From an uncultured Clostridia bacterium (GTDB lineage Bacteria > Bacillota > Clostridia > TANB77 > CAG-508): a stretch of 43,202 bases of DNA. The translations under genes and the position numbers were made by a program. Under the pieces are notes generated by a model. That model made no database searches and was not told the DNA's origin. It saw only the letters and a program-made list of their open reading frames with translations. Shown here piece after piece: positions 6,195-16,000 of the stretch. The stretch spans positions 1 through 43,202 of the forward strand of contig CAKPQH010000013.1 in assembly GCA_934178475.1 (NCBI GenBank), given 5' to 3'. The first letter of the stretch is position 1, and every line of letters begins with the position of its first letter.

Positions 6195-7271
6195 ATGAAA
6201 AAACAATATATAATACCAATATTTGTACCACATTTAGGTTGCCCAAATGATTGTGTTTTTTGTAATCAAAAGACAATAAGTGGAGAAAGTAAACAAGTAA
6301 CAAAAGAAGATGTTAAAGATATTATAGAAAAACACCTAAAAAAAATAAAAGAAGAAGCTAAAATAGAAGTTGCTTTTTTTGGAGGAAGCTTTACAGGAAT
6401 AGAACCTGAAAAGCAAGAAGAATTATTACAAGCAGCTTATGAATATGTTAAAGCAAAGAAAGTTGAAAGCATAAGAATTTCTACCAGACCAGATTATATA
6501 AATAAAGAAATCCTTAAAAGATTAAAAAAATATAAAGTAAAAACTATAGAACTTGGAGTGCAATCAACAAATGACTTTATATTAAAAAGAGCAGGAAGAG
6601 GACATACTTTTGATGATGTAAAAAAAGCATCAAAAATGATTAGATGGCACGGATTTACATTAGGACATCAAATGATGGTTGGACTTCCAGAAAGTACAAA
6701 ATTGGATGATATAAATACAGCTAAAGAACTTATAAAATTAAAACCTAAAATAGTTAGAATATATCCAGTTTTAGTTATAAAAGGAACAAAGTTAGAAAAA
6801 GAATATGAAAACGGAGAATATAAAGCTTTAACAGTTGTACAAGCAGTAGAAATATGCAAAGAACTATTTAAATTATTTAAAGCTAAAAATATAGAAGTAA
6901 TAAGAATAGGACTTCAACCAACAGATACAATTTCTGATATTTCTAATGAAAATAGTGAAGTAGTAGCAGGGCCATTCCATCCAGCCTTCAGACAATTAGT
7001 TGAAGCAGGATTATGGTATGATGTGATAGTAAGTAAAATAAAAAAACTTAATATGAAAGTAAAAGAAGTTGAAGTAATTGTAAATCCAGTAGATGTAAAT
7101 AATGTTATAGGAAACAGAAAAGAAAACGTAAAAATGCTTAAAGAAATATATAATGTTGATTTAATAGTTAAATCAGATGAAAAAGTAAAACAAGGAAAAT
7201 CAAAGATTAATATAACAAAAGTATATAAAGATTTTAAAGAAGATGATGAGAAAGTTGAGATAAAAAAATAA
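6195..7271 (+). CDS. Elp3-like radical SAM protein, 358 aa
   Basis: Radical SAM enzyme related to the Elp3/COG1243 group. The [4Fe-4S] motif CPNDCVFC (about residues 16-23, C-x3-C-x2-C) is followed by FFGGSF (SAM-binding glycine motif), ELGVQS and GHQMMVGLP. It lacks the acetyltransferase domain of true Elp3. The substrate is unknown; location next to rnc is conserved in clostridia. Start: AAGAGGTGA (6181-6189, overlapping the rnc stop) points to ATG 6195 (MKKQYIIP). An in-frame GTG at 6186 is rejected because it lies inside the ribosome-binding site. Confidence 0.85.
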   Translation: MKKQYIIPIFVPHLGCPNDCVFCNQKTISGESKQVTKEDVKDIIEKHLKKIKEEAKIEVAFFGGSFTGIEPEKQEELLQAAYEYVKAKKVESIRISTRPDYINKEILKRLKKYKVKTIELGVQSTNDFILKRAGRGHTFDDVKKASKMIRWHGFTLGHQMMVGLPESTKLDDINTAKELIKLKPKIVRIYPVLVIKGTKLEKEYENGEYKALTVVQAVEICKELFKLFKAKNIEVIRIGLQPTDTISDISNENSEVVAGPFHPAFRQLVEAGLWYDVIVSKIKKLNMKVKEVEVIVNPVDVNNVIGNRKENVKMLKEIYNVDLIVKSDEKVKQGKSKINITKVYKDFKEDDEKVEIKK

Positions 7272-7287
7272 TCTCAGCTTTTTTTAT
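7251..7287 (+). terminator. Intrinsic terminator after the rnc-radical SAM unit
   Basis: 11-bp stem (7251-7261 with 7271-7281, one G-T pair) with T-run; the left arm lies inside the last codons of the gene. Confidence 0.75.
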
Positions 7288-7379
7288 TCTAAAAATATGA
7301 AAATATAAATCAATATAAGGAAATAATATAAGCAAGATAAACAAAATTATAATAATAAAAACAAAAACATAAAAATATA

Positions 7380-7408
7380 TTGAACCCCAAATTGTAATAT
7401 GTTAATAT
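7380..7408 (+). promoter_or_regulatory. Promoter for the PstS-like gene
   Basis: TTGAAC 7380-7385, 17-bp spacer, TAATAT 7403-7408. Confidence 0.4.
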
Positions 7409-7439
7409 TAATATGAAAAAATAAGAGGAGGTTTTTTTT

Positions 7440-8405
7440 ATGGAAAAAGAATTAAAAAAATCAACAAAAGTAATATTAGTTTTACTTGTAATACTAATAT
7501 GTGCAGGACTATATTTTGGAGGAGTATATTTATACAAAAATAAAACAGTCAATGATGAAACATTACAAAAATCAGAAACTATATCAAATGAAAAATTGTA
7601 TGATTTATCTAACTATCCAAAAGTTGATGCATCACTTGCAACACAACCATTAACAAATGCTTTTATTGAAAATTTTACAGGAAAGCAAAATATTGATGAA
7701 GAAATACTTGATTATACAAATACACATCCTGGATATGTAAGATTGATAAATGATGAAGTAGATTTAATAGTAGTTACAGAACCATCAAAAGAAGAATTAG
7801 AATTAGCAAAAGAAAAAGGAGTAGAATTAGAAGTAATACCAGTTGTAAAAGAAGGTTTTGTTTTCTATGTAAATAACAATAACCCAATAGATAGTTTAAG
7901 TGTAGAACAAATTCAAAAAATTTACACAGGAGAAATTACAAATTGGAAACAAGTTGGAGGAGAAGATAGTCAAATAAAAGCATACCAAAGGCCAGTAAAT
8001 TCAGGTTCACAGACAGGAATGTTATCATTAGTAATGAAAGGTATGAAACTAATGGAAGCACCAAAAGAAAATTTGGTTTCAACTATGCAGGAAATTATTA
8101 ACTTGGTATCTAATTATGATAATGGCAAAAATTCTTTAGGATATTCATACTATTATTATGCAACAACAATGTTTAAAACAATAGATGAAAATGTTGCAAA
8201 TAATATAAAATTGTTAGGAATAAATGGAATAAAACCCAATAATAATACAATAAAAGAAGGATCATATCCATTTACAACAGCTTATTATATAGTAATTAAC
8301 AAAGCAGATGATGAAAATGCTGCTTCAAGAAAATTAGCTAACTATATGTTGTCTGAAAGAGGACAAAAGGTTGCAGAAGATGCTGGATATGTTCCAGTAA
8401 AATAA
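7440..8405 (+). CDS. Membrane-anchored PstS-like substrate-binding protein, 321 aa
   Basis: A short basic N-terminus and one hydrophobic segment (about 11-31, VILVLLVILICAGLYFGGVY) are followed by a periplasmic-binding-type domain of the phosphate-binding (PstS) family: SLATQPL near 62, FYVNNNNPIDSL, IYTGEITNWKQVGG (about 178-191), RPVNSGSQTGM, and a C-terminal YMLSERGQKVAEDAGYVPV. The lone Cys in the helix lacks a proper lipobox (Ile before Cys), so it looks helix-anchored. No PstCAB transporter is adjacent. It may bind another oxyanion or act in sensing. Start ATG 7440 after AGGAGG. The next gene begins 22 bases downstream, probably the same transcript. Confidence 0.75.
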   Translation: MEKELKKSTKVILVLLVILICAGLYFGGVYLYKNKTVNDETLQKSETISNEKLYDLSNYPKVDASLATQPLTNAFIENFTGKQNIDEEILDYTNTHPGYVRLINDEVDLIVVTEPSKEELELAKEKGVELEVIPVVKEGFVFYVNNNNPIDSLSVEQIQKIYTGEITNWKQVGGEDSQIKAYQRPVNSGSQTGMLSLVMKGMKLMEAPKENLVSTMQEIINLVSNYDNGKNSLGYSYYYYATTMFKTIDENVANNIKLLGINGIKPNNNTIKEGSYPFTTAYYIVINKADDENAASRKLANYMLSERGQKVAEDAGYVPVK

Positions 8406-8427
8406 TTTTCTAAAAAGGAGAATGTAA

Positions 8428-10161
8428 ATGGAAGAAGAGAAAGTTCCAAATGAAAAAGAAAATGTTAATAAGAGAGTAGAACAAGTTAGTAAAAAACAAA
8501 ACAATAATAAAAAATTTATTATAAAATTTATAGTGTTTATATTCATAATGCTTTTAATAACAGGAGTAGCAGTATATTATACAGTTAAATTTGCTGTAAA
8601 AAAAGATAATGAAAATACAGAAAATAAAAAGCAAGAAACATATAGTGAAGAAAAGAAAAAAAGTGCAGAAGACAGTAAATATGCAATAAATTCATATTCG
8701 GAAACATATAATACAAATGGAATTACGTTTACAAAATATTATGATAGAAACGGTAAAGTTTCAACAGAATATAAAGAATATAATTTTGAAACAGAAGAGT
8801 CAATAGTTGAATTTATTCAAATAGATGGATTGAAAGATAAAGACATTCAAAAAAAAATAAATGATAAACTTAAAGATACAGCATATTCTGCAAGAAAAAA
8901 TAATTCAAATGTTTCAAGTTGGGAAAATTCAAGCTTTAGTAATGTATTATCAATAACATACTCTACAAATAAGTCAAATGATAAAGATTTTGAAAATAAA
9001 AAGATAGGTTTAAATATAGACTTAACAACAGGAAAAGAAATACCTTTTGAAAAAGTTTTTATATCATCAGCTCCAATAAATTCATATATAGCAGAAGGAT
9101 TATATAAAAGTTTATCTTGGAATCAGTTAGATCAAATTAATAGAAATGCTCAAGACGATTATGAAGAGACTTATGATATGAAAGAATATGATGCAAAAGA
9201 TTTCGAAGATAATGTATTAAAGGTAATAAAAATATATGAAAAAAACAAAGATAATTTGCAATATAGCATTAGCGAAGATTCTGTTACAATTTATAATATA
9301 ATACCAGAAGACATTATAAACACGGAATATTATAGAGACATAGAAATAAAGTTCTTAGAGAAGATTAATGATATTGCTATATATAAAAGATATATAACAG
9401 ATAAAAGTATATTTGAAGATGATAGTTTAGCAAAAGAAGCAGTTATATTAACCAAAATTTTAAATGATGATTATTGTGAAACAATTAATTATGGAAATAT
9501 TAGACCAAATATTTTTATGGAAGAAGTTATTATTAAAAATGGATTAGATGAAGAAACAAAAAATGTTGTAAAAAATTATATAAAAAAAATATCGGATAAT
9601 AAAAAAACGAGTTTGATAAGTGAAGTATCTAATGAAGAAGGGATTTTCTATTTAAGCGAATATTATGTATACAAAGATGAGGATTATATATTTATATCAG
9701 ATACATCTTCAAAAGCAACATGTTCAAAAGATTACTTTAAAGAAGAGGGTGTTAAAGATTTAATAAGATTAAAATCATATCCAAGAGCTGAAGTTGGATT
9801 AAATATGTTCGACAATAGTATGAAAGAAGATTTTCCAAATCTTAAAATTCAAAGTAATCCAGAGAAAGAATATTATATATCTGAAACAGGAGAGTTAATT
9901 GGAAATAGTATTGAAGAAGTAAACCAAAAAATAAAGCAAAAAGAAGAACAGAAAAAGACAGAAGAGTTAAATAAAAAACAAGCTGAAAATACAGCTAGTA
10001 ATAACAATATAGATACAAATACTAGCACAAATACTAATACTGATATAATTGAAAGAAATGATAGTAATACAATAGAATCAAATACAACAGAAAATAGTAT
10101 AAATAACACTATAAGCAATACAATAGAAGATAATAATGTAACCAAAGAAAATAATATATAA
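8428..10161 (+). CDS. Hypothetical membrane-anchored protein with low-complexity tail, 577 aa
   Basis: Lys-rich cytoplasmic N-terminus (about 1-30), one transmembrane helix (about 31-53), then a large outer domain. Residues about 160-220 (VLSITYSTNK, then IGLNIDLTTGKEIPFEKVF) recall the RsiV/DUF3298 beta-rich domain, but the match is weak. A Lys/Glu coiled-coil-like stretch (about 490-515) leads into a long Asn/Thr/Ser-rich tail (about 520-577) that is probably disordered. AAGGAG precedes ATG 8428. It is likely cotranscribed with the PstS-like gene and the unit ends at 10219-10270. Function not recognised. Confidence 0.7.
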   Translation: MEEEKVPNEKENVNKRVEQVSKKQNNNKKFIIKFIVFIFIMLLITGVAVYYTVKFAVKKDNENTENKKQETYSEEKKKSAEDSKYAINSYSETYNTNGITFTKYYDRNGKVSTEYKEYNFETEESIVEFIQIDGLKDKDIQKKINDKLKDTAYSARKNNSNVSSWENSSFSNVLSITYSTNKSNDKDFENKKIGLNIDLTTGKEIPFEKVFISSAPINSYIAEGLYKSLSWNQLDQINRNAQDDYEETYDMKEYDAKDFEDNVLKVIKIYEKNKDNLQYSISEDSVTIYNIIPEDIINTEYYRDIEIKFLEKINDIAIYKRYITDKSIFEDDSLAKEAVILTKILNDDYCETINYGNIRPNIFMEEVIIKNGLDEETKNVVKNYIKKISDNKKTSLISEVSNEEGIFYLSEYYVYKDEDYIFISDTSSKATCSKDYFKEEGVKDLIRLKSYPRAEVGLNMFDNSMKEDFPNLKIQSNPEKEYYISETGELIGNSIEEVNQKIKQKEEQKKTEELNKKQAENTASNNNIDTNTSTNTNTDIIERNDSNTIESNTTENSINNTISNTIEDNNVTKENNI

Positions 10162-10218
10162 AAAGATATAAAAAAATAGACTCATGATGTTCTGAAAAAA
10201 ATTAAGTAAAGATAATAG

Positions 10219-10270
10219 AAATAAGACTAGCTTATTGCTATAAAAACAATAGGTTTCTAGTCTTATTTTA
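10219..10270 (+). terminator. Intrinsic terminator, copy 2 of a repeated hairpin
   Basis: Outer stem AAATAAGACTAG/CTAGTCTTATTT (10219-10230 with 10257-10268), inner CTTATTG/CAATAGG, then T's. Nearly identical to 2534-2584. Confidence 0.8.
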
Positions 10271-10428
10271 TATTTGAACTATTACACAAGGAGAAATTAT
10301 TGGTAGTCATATTAATAAGTATGCTAAAAAGTTAAGAGGGGATATTAATTGCTTTACTATTATAAATTTATTCTGTGAAATTATAGTAAAGTGTAACTAT
10401 ATTAAATTAAAAATTTTTTTATTAAATA
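10271..10428. other. Non-coding stretch before hicAB
   Basis: I see no gene here. It is ordinary AT-rich spacer with an AAGGAG-like motif near 10288 that leads only into a frame of about 15 codons. Confidence 0.4.
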
Positions 10429-10457
10429 TTTACATACGTATTAATACGTAGCATAAT
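10429..10457 (+). promoter_or_regulatory. hicAB promoter with palindromic operator
   Basis: TTTACA (10429-10434), exactly 17 bp, CATAAT (10452-10457). The spacer is almost entirely filled by the perfect 16-bp palindrome TACGTATTAATACGTA (10435-10450). HicB antitoxins with a ribbon-helix-helix tail bind inverted repeats in their own promoter, so this is a strong candidate operator. Confidence 0.6.
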
Positions 10458-10481
10458 ACTACAGAGAAAAGAAGATATTAA

Positions 10482-10659
10482 ATGCGAAGTAAAATGCTAA
10501 TCAAATTGCTTCAGCAAAATGGTTGGCAAAAGGTTTCTCAAAACGGATCTCATTTAAAAATGAGAAAGCGGAAATCAAACAGAAATTATTCCCGTACATA
10601 ACGGCGATATTCCAATAGGGACAGCTGAAGCAATTCTGAAAAGAACAGGGCTAAAATAA
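10482..10659 (+). pseudogene. hicA: HicA mRNA-interferase toxin, frameshifted
   Basis: ATG 10482 opens MRSKMLIKLLQQNGWQKVSQ followed by NGSHLKMRK, the double-stranded-RNA-binding-like HicA fold with its catalytic His in GSH. The frame then runs into nonsense at about 10570. One base on, a second frame reads GNQTEIIPVHNGDIPIGT then AEAILKRTGLK and ends at TAA 10657-10659, which is the rest of a normal ~59-aa HicA. A single extra base near 10570-10574 (AAGCGGAAA) breaks the gene. The region is richer in G+C than its surroundings, which suggests acquisition. Confidence 0.75.
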
Positions 10660-10787
10660 TTGGCTCTCCCTATTAACTTATAATTTGGCGGTTTGATAAA
10701 GGGCGAACTTAAAAATTTATTATTTAAATAGGGTGCTATTTATGTTGTATTTATCTTTCTTTCTATTATATAAATGGAGGTATAAAA

Positions 10788-11180
10788 ATGAAAAATCAAT
10801 TAACTGTTTTTCCCGCTATATTTACTTTTGATGGTAAATATTATAATGTTGATTTTATTGATTTAAAGGGATGTTCAACTTTTGGAAACAGTATACAAGA
10901 TGCATATGGTATGGCTCAAGATGCAATGGGCTTATATTTGGAAAATATGACTAACTTTCCAAAACCTTCTTTAGATTTTTCAAACATCTCTTTAAATGAA
11001 AATCAATTTGTTTCATTCATTAGTATTGACATGGATGATTACAGAAGAAAATTTAACAATAAATCAGTGAAAAAAACATTAACTATTCCAGAGTGGTTGA
11101 ATTACTTAGCAGAAAAAAATAATATAAATTTTTCTCAAGTTTTGCAGGAAGCTATAAAAGAAAAATTAAATATTGACTAA
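10788..11180 (+). CDS. hicB: HicB family antitoxin, 130 aa
   Basis: The N-terminal half (about 1-60) is the partial RNase H-like HicB fold (FPAIFTFDGKYYNVDFIDLKGC, then TFGNSIQDAYGMAQDAMGLYL). The C-terminal ribbon-helix-helix DNA-binding part contains KKTLTIPEWLNYLAEKNNIN then FSQVLQEAIKEKL. GGAGG precedes ATG 10788. It normally neutralises HicA by direct binding and represses the hicAB promoter. Here it lies 128 bases after a dead hicA and is intact, so it would be an orphan antitoxin/regulator. Confidence 0.85.
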   Translation: MKNQLTVFPAIFTFDGKYYNVDFIDLKGCSTFGNSIQDAYGMAQDAMGLYLENMTNFPKPSLDFSNISLNENQFVSFISIDMDDYRRKFNNKSVKKTLTIPEWLNYLAEKNNINFSQVLQEAIKEKLNID

Positions 11181-11239
11181 TTTTTTTAAAAATAATATAA
11201 TATTATAAACGCATTTAATATCCTAAGAGGAGATTTAAA

Positions 11240-11272
11240 AGTAGGTAGTTTTTGAAACTATCTTCTTTTTTA
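11240..11272 (+). terminator. Intrinsic terminator after hicB
   Basis: 12-base arms (11240-11251 with 11255-11266, one mismatch), 3-base loop, T-run. Confidence 0.7.
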
Positions 11273-11313
11273 TTTTCATTATTACTTAAAGTATAAAATT
11301 TTAAAAAACAAAA

Positions 11314-11336
11314 AAACTAGGTAAATAACCTAGTTT
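11314..11336 (-). terminator. Terminator of the initiator tRNA
   Basis: 9-bp perfect stem AAACTAGGT/ACCTAGTTT (11314-11322 with 11328-11336), followed on the minus strand by a T-run, nine bases past the tRNA 3' end. Confidence 0.75.
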
Positions 11337-11344
11337 CTATTTTT

Positions 11345-11420
11345 TGGTTGCGGGGGCAGGACTCGAACCTGCGACCTCTGGGTTATGAGCCCAACGAGCT
11401 GCCAACTGCTCTACCCCGCG
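11345..11420 (-). tRNA. Initiator tRNA-Met (CAT)
   Basis: A 76-nt cloverleaf read on the minus strand. The anticodon loop is CTCATAA with anticodon CAT, flanked by GGG/CCC, the three G-C pairs typical of initiator tRNA. Acceptor CGCGGGG/CCCCGCA leaves a C1-A72 mismatch, the second hallmark of tRNA-fMet. T-arm GGTTCGAGTCC is present and CCA is encoded (11345-11347). Confidence 0.95.
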
Positions 11421-11436
11421 ATGTCTAACAAAAACT

Positions 11437-11465
11437 ATTATAATACGATATTAAGTAAAAGTCAA
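11437..11465 (-). promoter_or_regulatory. Promoter of the initiator tRNA
   Basis: Read on the minus strand: TTGACT (11465-11460), 17-bp spacer, TATAAT (11442-11437), 16 bases before the tRNA. Confidence 0.75.
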
Positions 11466-11512
11466 TAGTTTTTGTTAATTTTTTGTCGACATATATCTAC
11501 AATATATGAGAT

Positions 11513-12922
11513 TTATAATTCATAAAAAGTTTTTATAGCATCAGAAATACCTAACATATATTTATTAGAATTAGATAAAATGTTTTCTAAATCAGAACTT
11601 ACTTTCATATATCCAAGTTCAATTAAATAACCTTCAATTCCAATATTTGATTTATAATACTTATTAGCTCCATAATTTGTATTTCTGCCATCAACAAAAG
11701 CATTTGTTGCAATTCCACCTATTTCTCTAATCATATATAAGTAAGGAGTTGATTTAGTTAATTTATATGGCTCATATCCTTGTTTTTTTGCTTTAGTTTC
11801 AAAAGCTAAAATATCTGCATTGGTAAAGTTTTGAACATAGACACCGTCTGATTGTTTAAAACTTTTTCTAGATGAATAATTTGCACCTGTATATGTAGAA
11901 ATATTGCTTGCTAAAAGAGAAGCTAATGTCAAATCACAATTTGATGGAGAATAAACTTCTATGCCACCTGATTTAACATCTGTATTACTATTTAAATGTA
12001 ATGATAATGAGATCTTAGCATGAGATTCATTAGCAACAGTTACACGACCGTTATCTTCATATGTATTAGATTCCTTATAAGAATTATCTTCTGAACCATC
12101 ACGAGTAAGTAAAACCTTTAATCCTAAATCTTCTAAATTAGATTTTAAATTTTTAGCACAATCTAATACAATAGAAGATTCTTTATAATCTTTATACACA
12201 GCTCCAGAATCTGCTCCACCATGACCAGGATCAATTACAACATCATAAACGTCATTAGGAAGAGCATTAATAGTAGATATTAAAAAACACATATAAGGAA
12301 TTTGGTTATACGTATCAAATTTTATATCTATTTTATTATTAGTATTGTTTTTAGTAAGAGAATAATATGTTACAGATGGATATTCAGTTTTATTAATCAA
12401 AGAATAATAATTAGTATCACCATTTGTAAGAGAAACTTTTAATGCCAAATAATAATTACTATTTTTTAATGATTCTAAATCCAATCCAGAATTAATTTTA
12501 TCTATTGTTGAAAATGAAATTATATTATCTGAATAATTATATGTAGAATCTATTATTAATTCAGGGCTATTTAAATTCTTTGCAATTAAACTTACATTTT
12601 TTATGGATATACCTGAAACTTTTGTATATTCAAGAGTTCCTTCTATATTAAAATGAGTACCATATACAATATATTTTGAAACTTCTGCATAAGTAGAAGA
12701 AGTATACATAGAAAACCAAGCATTTATTTGTTGTTGCTGTTTTAAATCAGCATTATTATTATTTTTTATTTTATATACAATTAAAAAAATCATAAGAAGT
12801 ACAAACAATGCAATAATTATCTTTATAGATAAAGAATAATTTGTACTAGATTTTTCTTCTTTAGATTTGAAATTTTTATTTTTTACATTAATATTTTTAA
12901 TATTATTATTTATGTCTTTCAA
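11513..12922 (-). CDS. N-acetylmuramoyl-L-alanine amidase (Amidase_3), membrane-anchored, 469 aa
   Basis: Zinc amidase that cuts the bond between MurNAc and the stem peptide of peptidoglycan. One transmembrane helix (about residues 35-57) anchors it; a non-catalytic region of about 180 residues follows. The C-terminal Amidase_3 domain starts VYDVVIDPGHGGADSGA (first Zn His) and carries ISLSLHLNS (second His) and a late catalytic Glu in YLIELGYM. Start: on the minus strand AAGGAG (12935-12930) stands seven bases before TTG 12922. Longer readings to 13036 have no ribosome-binding site and only add Phe-rich sequence, so TTG is preferred. It faces the giant glucan-synthase gene divergently. Confidence 0.85.
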   Translation of the reverse strand: MKDINNNIKNINVKNKNFKSKEEKSSTNYSLSIKIIIALFVLLMIFLIVYKIKNNNNADLKQQQQINAWFSMYTSSTYAEVSKYIVYGTHFNIEGTLEYTKVSGISIKNVSLIAKNLNSPELIIDSTYNYSDNIISFSTIDKINSGLDLESLKNSNYYLALKVSLTNGDTNYYSLINKTEYPSVTYYSLTKNNTNNKIDIKFDTYNQIPYMCFLISTINALPNDVYDVVIDPGHGGADSGAVYKDYKESSIVLDCAKNLKSNLEDLGLKVLLTRDGSEDNSYKESNTYEDNGRVTVANESHAKISLSLHLNSNTDVKSGGIEVYSPSNCDLTLASLLASNISTYTGANYSSRKSFKQSDGVYVQNFTNADILAFETKAKKQGYEPYKLTKSTPYLYMIREIGGIATNAFVDGRNTNYGANKYYKSNIGIEGYLIELGYMKVSSDLENILSNSNKYMLGISDAIKTFYEL

Positions 12923-13071
12923 AGATATTCTCCTTATAAATAAATTCAAAAACATTATATAAAAATCCACAAAAAAAGACAAGAAAAAATAATAAAAAAA
13001 GTCTAAAAAGAATAAAAATAATACTTTTGTAAACAATAAGAAAAAGTTTCAAAGAGAGGATTTTTTTGTTT

Positions 13072-16000
13072 ATGGAAGAAAATAAAATTTTAAATAATGA
13101 AGGAGCGATACTAACAAATAAAGAATTAGAAGAATATTTGGAAAAAGTTGCAAGTAATTTTAATATAAAAAACAAATCAGATAAAAAAACATACCCTATA
13201 CCAAGACTTATAGAAAATTATAATGTTATAAAAGAAGTTTATAATTTACTAAGTGAACATCTAAAACTTGGAATAGATATACATCCAGCAGGAGAATGGT
13301 TACTAGATAACTTTTATATTATAGAAGAAAGTGTTAAAGCTATAGAAAAAGAAGTAACATTAAAAAAATATATAAATTTTGTTGGAATCCAAAATGGAAG
13401 ATATGAGGGTTTGGCAAGAATATATGTACTTGCAGCAGAAATAATAAATCATACTGATTCAAAAATAAATAGAGAAGCTTTAGAAAATTATATTATTGCA
13501 TATCAAAAGAAAAAAACTCTTAACATGGATGAAATATGGAATATAGGCCTTTTTATGCAAATAGTAATTATAGAAAACATAAGACAAATATCAGAAAGAA
13601 TATATATAGCTCAAATAGAAAAAGCAAAAGTTGAGTCAATAGTAGAAAGATTAGTAGATAATAAAAAAATAAGTGCTCAAAAATTTAATAATATAAAAAG
13701 CAATAGAATTTTAAAAATGTATAAAGATATGAAAAGTCCCTTCATAGAATATTTATCATATAAATTAAAAAGATATGGAAAGAAAACAGAAAGTTATTTA
13801 AATATATTAGAGGATATTACTCAAAAAACAGGAAGCACAGTATCAGAAATTATAAAAAAAGAACATTTCGATATTGCACTGAGAAAAGTTTCAATAGGAA
13901 ATTGTATAACAAGTATAAAGAATATACAAAGAATAAATTTTTTAGAAGTTTTTGAAAAAATAAATGAGGTAGAAGAAATTTTAAAACATGATCCGGCGGA
14001 TGTATATGATAAAATGGATTATAAAACAAAAGAAAGTTATAGAACCGCAATAAAAGAAATTTCAAAAGAAACTAAGATATCAGAAATATATATATCAAAA
14101 AAAGTATTAGAAATAGCAAAAAAATATAAAAAAGAAGATAAAAGATCACATATAGGATATTATTTATTTGGAGTGAATAAAAACATATTATATGACTATA
14201 TTGGATGTAAACAAAAAAATATATTAACAGAAAAAAAGAAAACAATAATATATATATATTCAGTTTATATTTTAACAGCAATTATATCAATATTATTATC
14301 ATTAGAAATTACACAAAATCTAAAAAGTATAATATTAAAAATAGTTACTTTTATAATTTTATTTATACCAATATCAGAAATTATAGTTCAAACATTTCAA
14401 TATATTTTAGGAAAAATAGTAAAACCAAAATTAATTCCGAAAATAGATTTTTATAATGGGATAGATAAAGAAAATACTAGCTTGGTTGTTATACCAACAA
14501 TTTTGAAATCAAAAGAAAAAGTAGATGAACTAATGAAAAAATTAGAAGTATTTTATTTAGCGAATAAAAGTGAAAATTTATATTTTTGTTTATTAGGAGA
14601 TTGTGCAGAGTCAGACAAAGAAGTTGAAAGTTACGATTATGAAATAGTAAAAGAAGGAATAGAAAAAGTAAAAAAATTAAATCAGAAGTATAGCACAGAT
14701 ATATTTAATTTTATATATAGAAAGCGTAAATGGAATTCTAGTGAAGGTTCTTATTTAGGGTGGGAACGAAAAAGAGGAGCTTTGTTGGAATTAGTACAAT
14801 ATTTAAATGGAAAAATGCAAAAAAGTGATGTAAACAAAAAATATAACATAAACACATTAGAAGAATTAAAAAGTAATAATATAAAATTTAAATATATTAT
14901 AACTCTAGATGCTGATACTGATTTAGTATTGAACACAGCTTTTGAACTTGTGGGAGCTATGGCACATATTTTAAATAAACCTGAAATAGAAAATGGAAAA
15001 GTTACAAAAGGATATGGACTTATTCAACCAAGAATAGGTGTAAATATGGATATTAGTTATAAAAATTTATTTACGAAGATATTCGCAGGAAGTGGAGGAA
15101 TAGATTCATATACAAATGCAATATCAGATTTATATCAAGATAATTTTGGAGAAGGTATTTTTACAGGAAAAGGAATTTTTGACATTGAAACATATAGTAA
15201 AGTTTTAGGAAATGAAATTCCAGAAAATACAGTTCTAAGTCATGATTTATTAGAAGGAAGTTATTTAAGATGTGGATTAGCCACTGATATAATGCTTATG
15301 GATGGATATCCAACTAAATATAATTCATTTATGATGAGACTTTCAAGATGGATTAGAGGAGACTGGCAGATAATAAGATGGATAAAATCTAAAAAATTAA
15401 ATGTTTTATCTAAATATAAAATCATAGATAATTTGAGAAGAAGTTTAATAGAAGCATTATTAATAAGAGGTATTATATATTTTGTTTGTTTAAGGATATT
15501 CTTTGAAATAAATATATTAAAACCTTTAATTATATTTACAATTATTTTGATATATCCATTTTTATTAGAAATGCTTAATCTAATAATTTTTAAAAGAGAA
15601 GGTGAAGCAAAACAATTAAAATTTTCTCCAAATATAGATGGATTTAAAGGTAGCATATATAGAGCTTTTTTAACATTAGGTTGCATGCCATTTAAAGTAT
15701 ATATATCTATAAAAAGCATAATGATAAGTTTATTTAGAATGATTATATCACATAAACGCTTATTAGAATGGACTACTTCGGAAGAGGCAGAAAAAAATGC
15801 TAAAAATGATATGTTTTCATATTATAAAATGATGTACGCAAATATTATTTTAGGATTAATATTATTATTTTTAAGTAATATTTATGCAAAAGTTATAGGA
15901 ATTATTTGGATAATAACTCCATCTTTAATGTATTTAATTAGTAAAGAGAAAACAAAAGTAAAAAAAGTAGAAAAATTAAACAAGGATGAAAAAAAATACA

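Noticed and set aside
10660..10787. Short frame from ATG 10741 between hicA and hicB
   Set aside because: No ribosome-binding site, and it runs over the hicB start in another frame.
12923..13036. Longer N-terminus for the amidase
   Set aside because: Phe-rich sequence without a ribosome-binding site; AAGGAG before TTG 12922 explains the start better.
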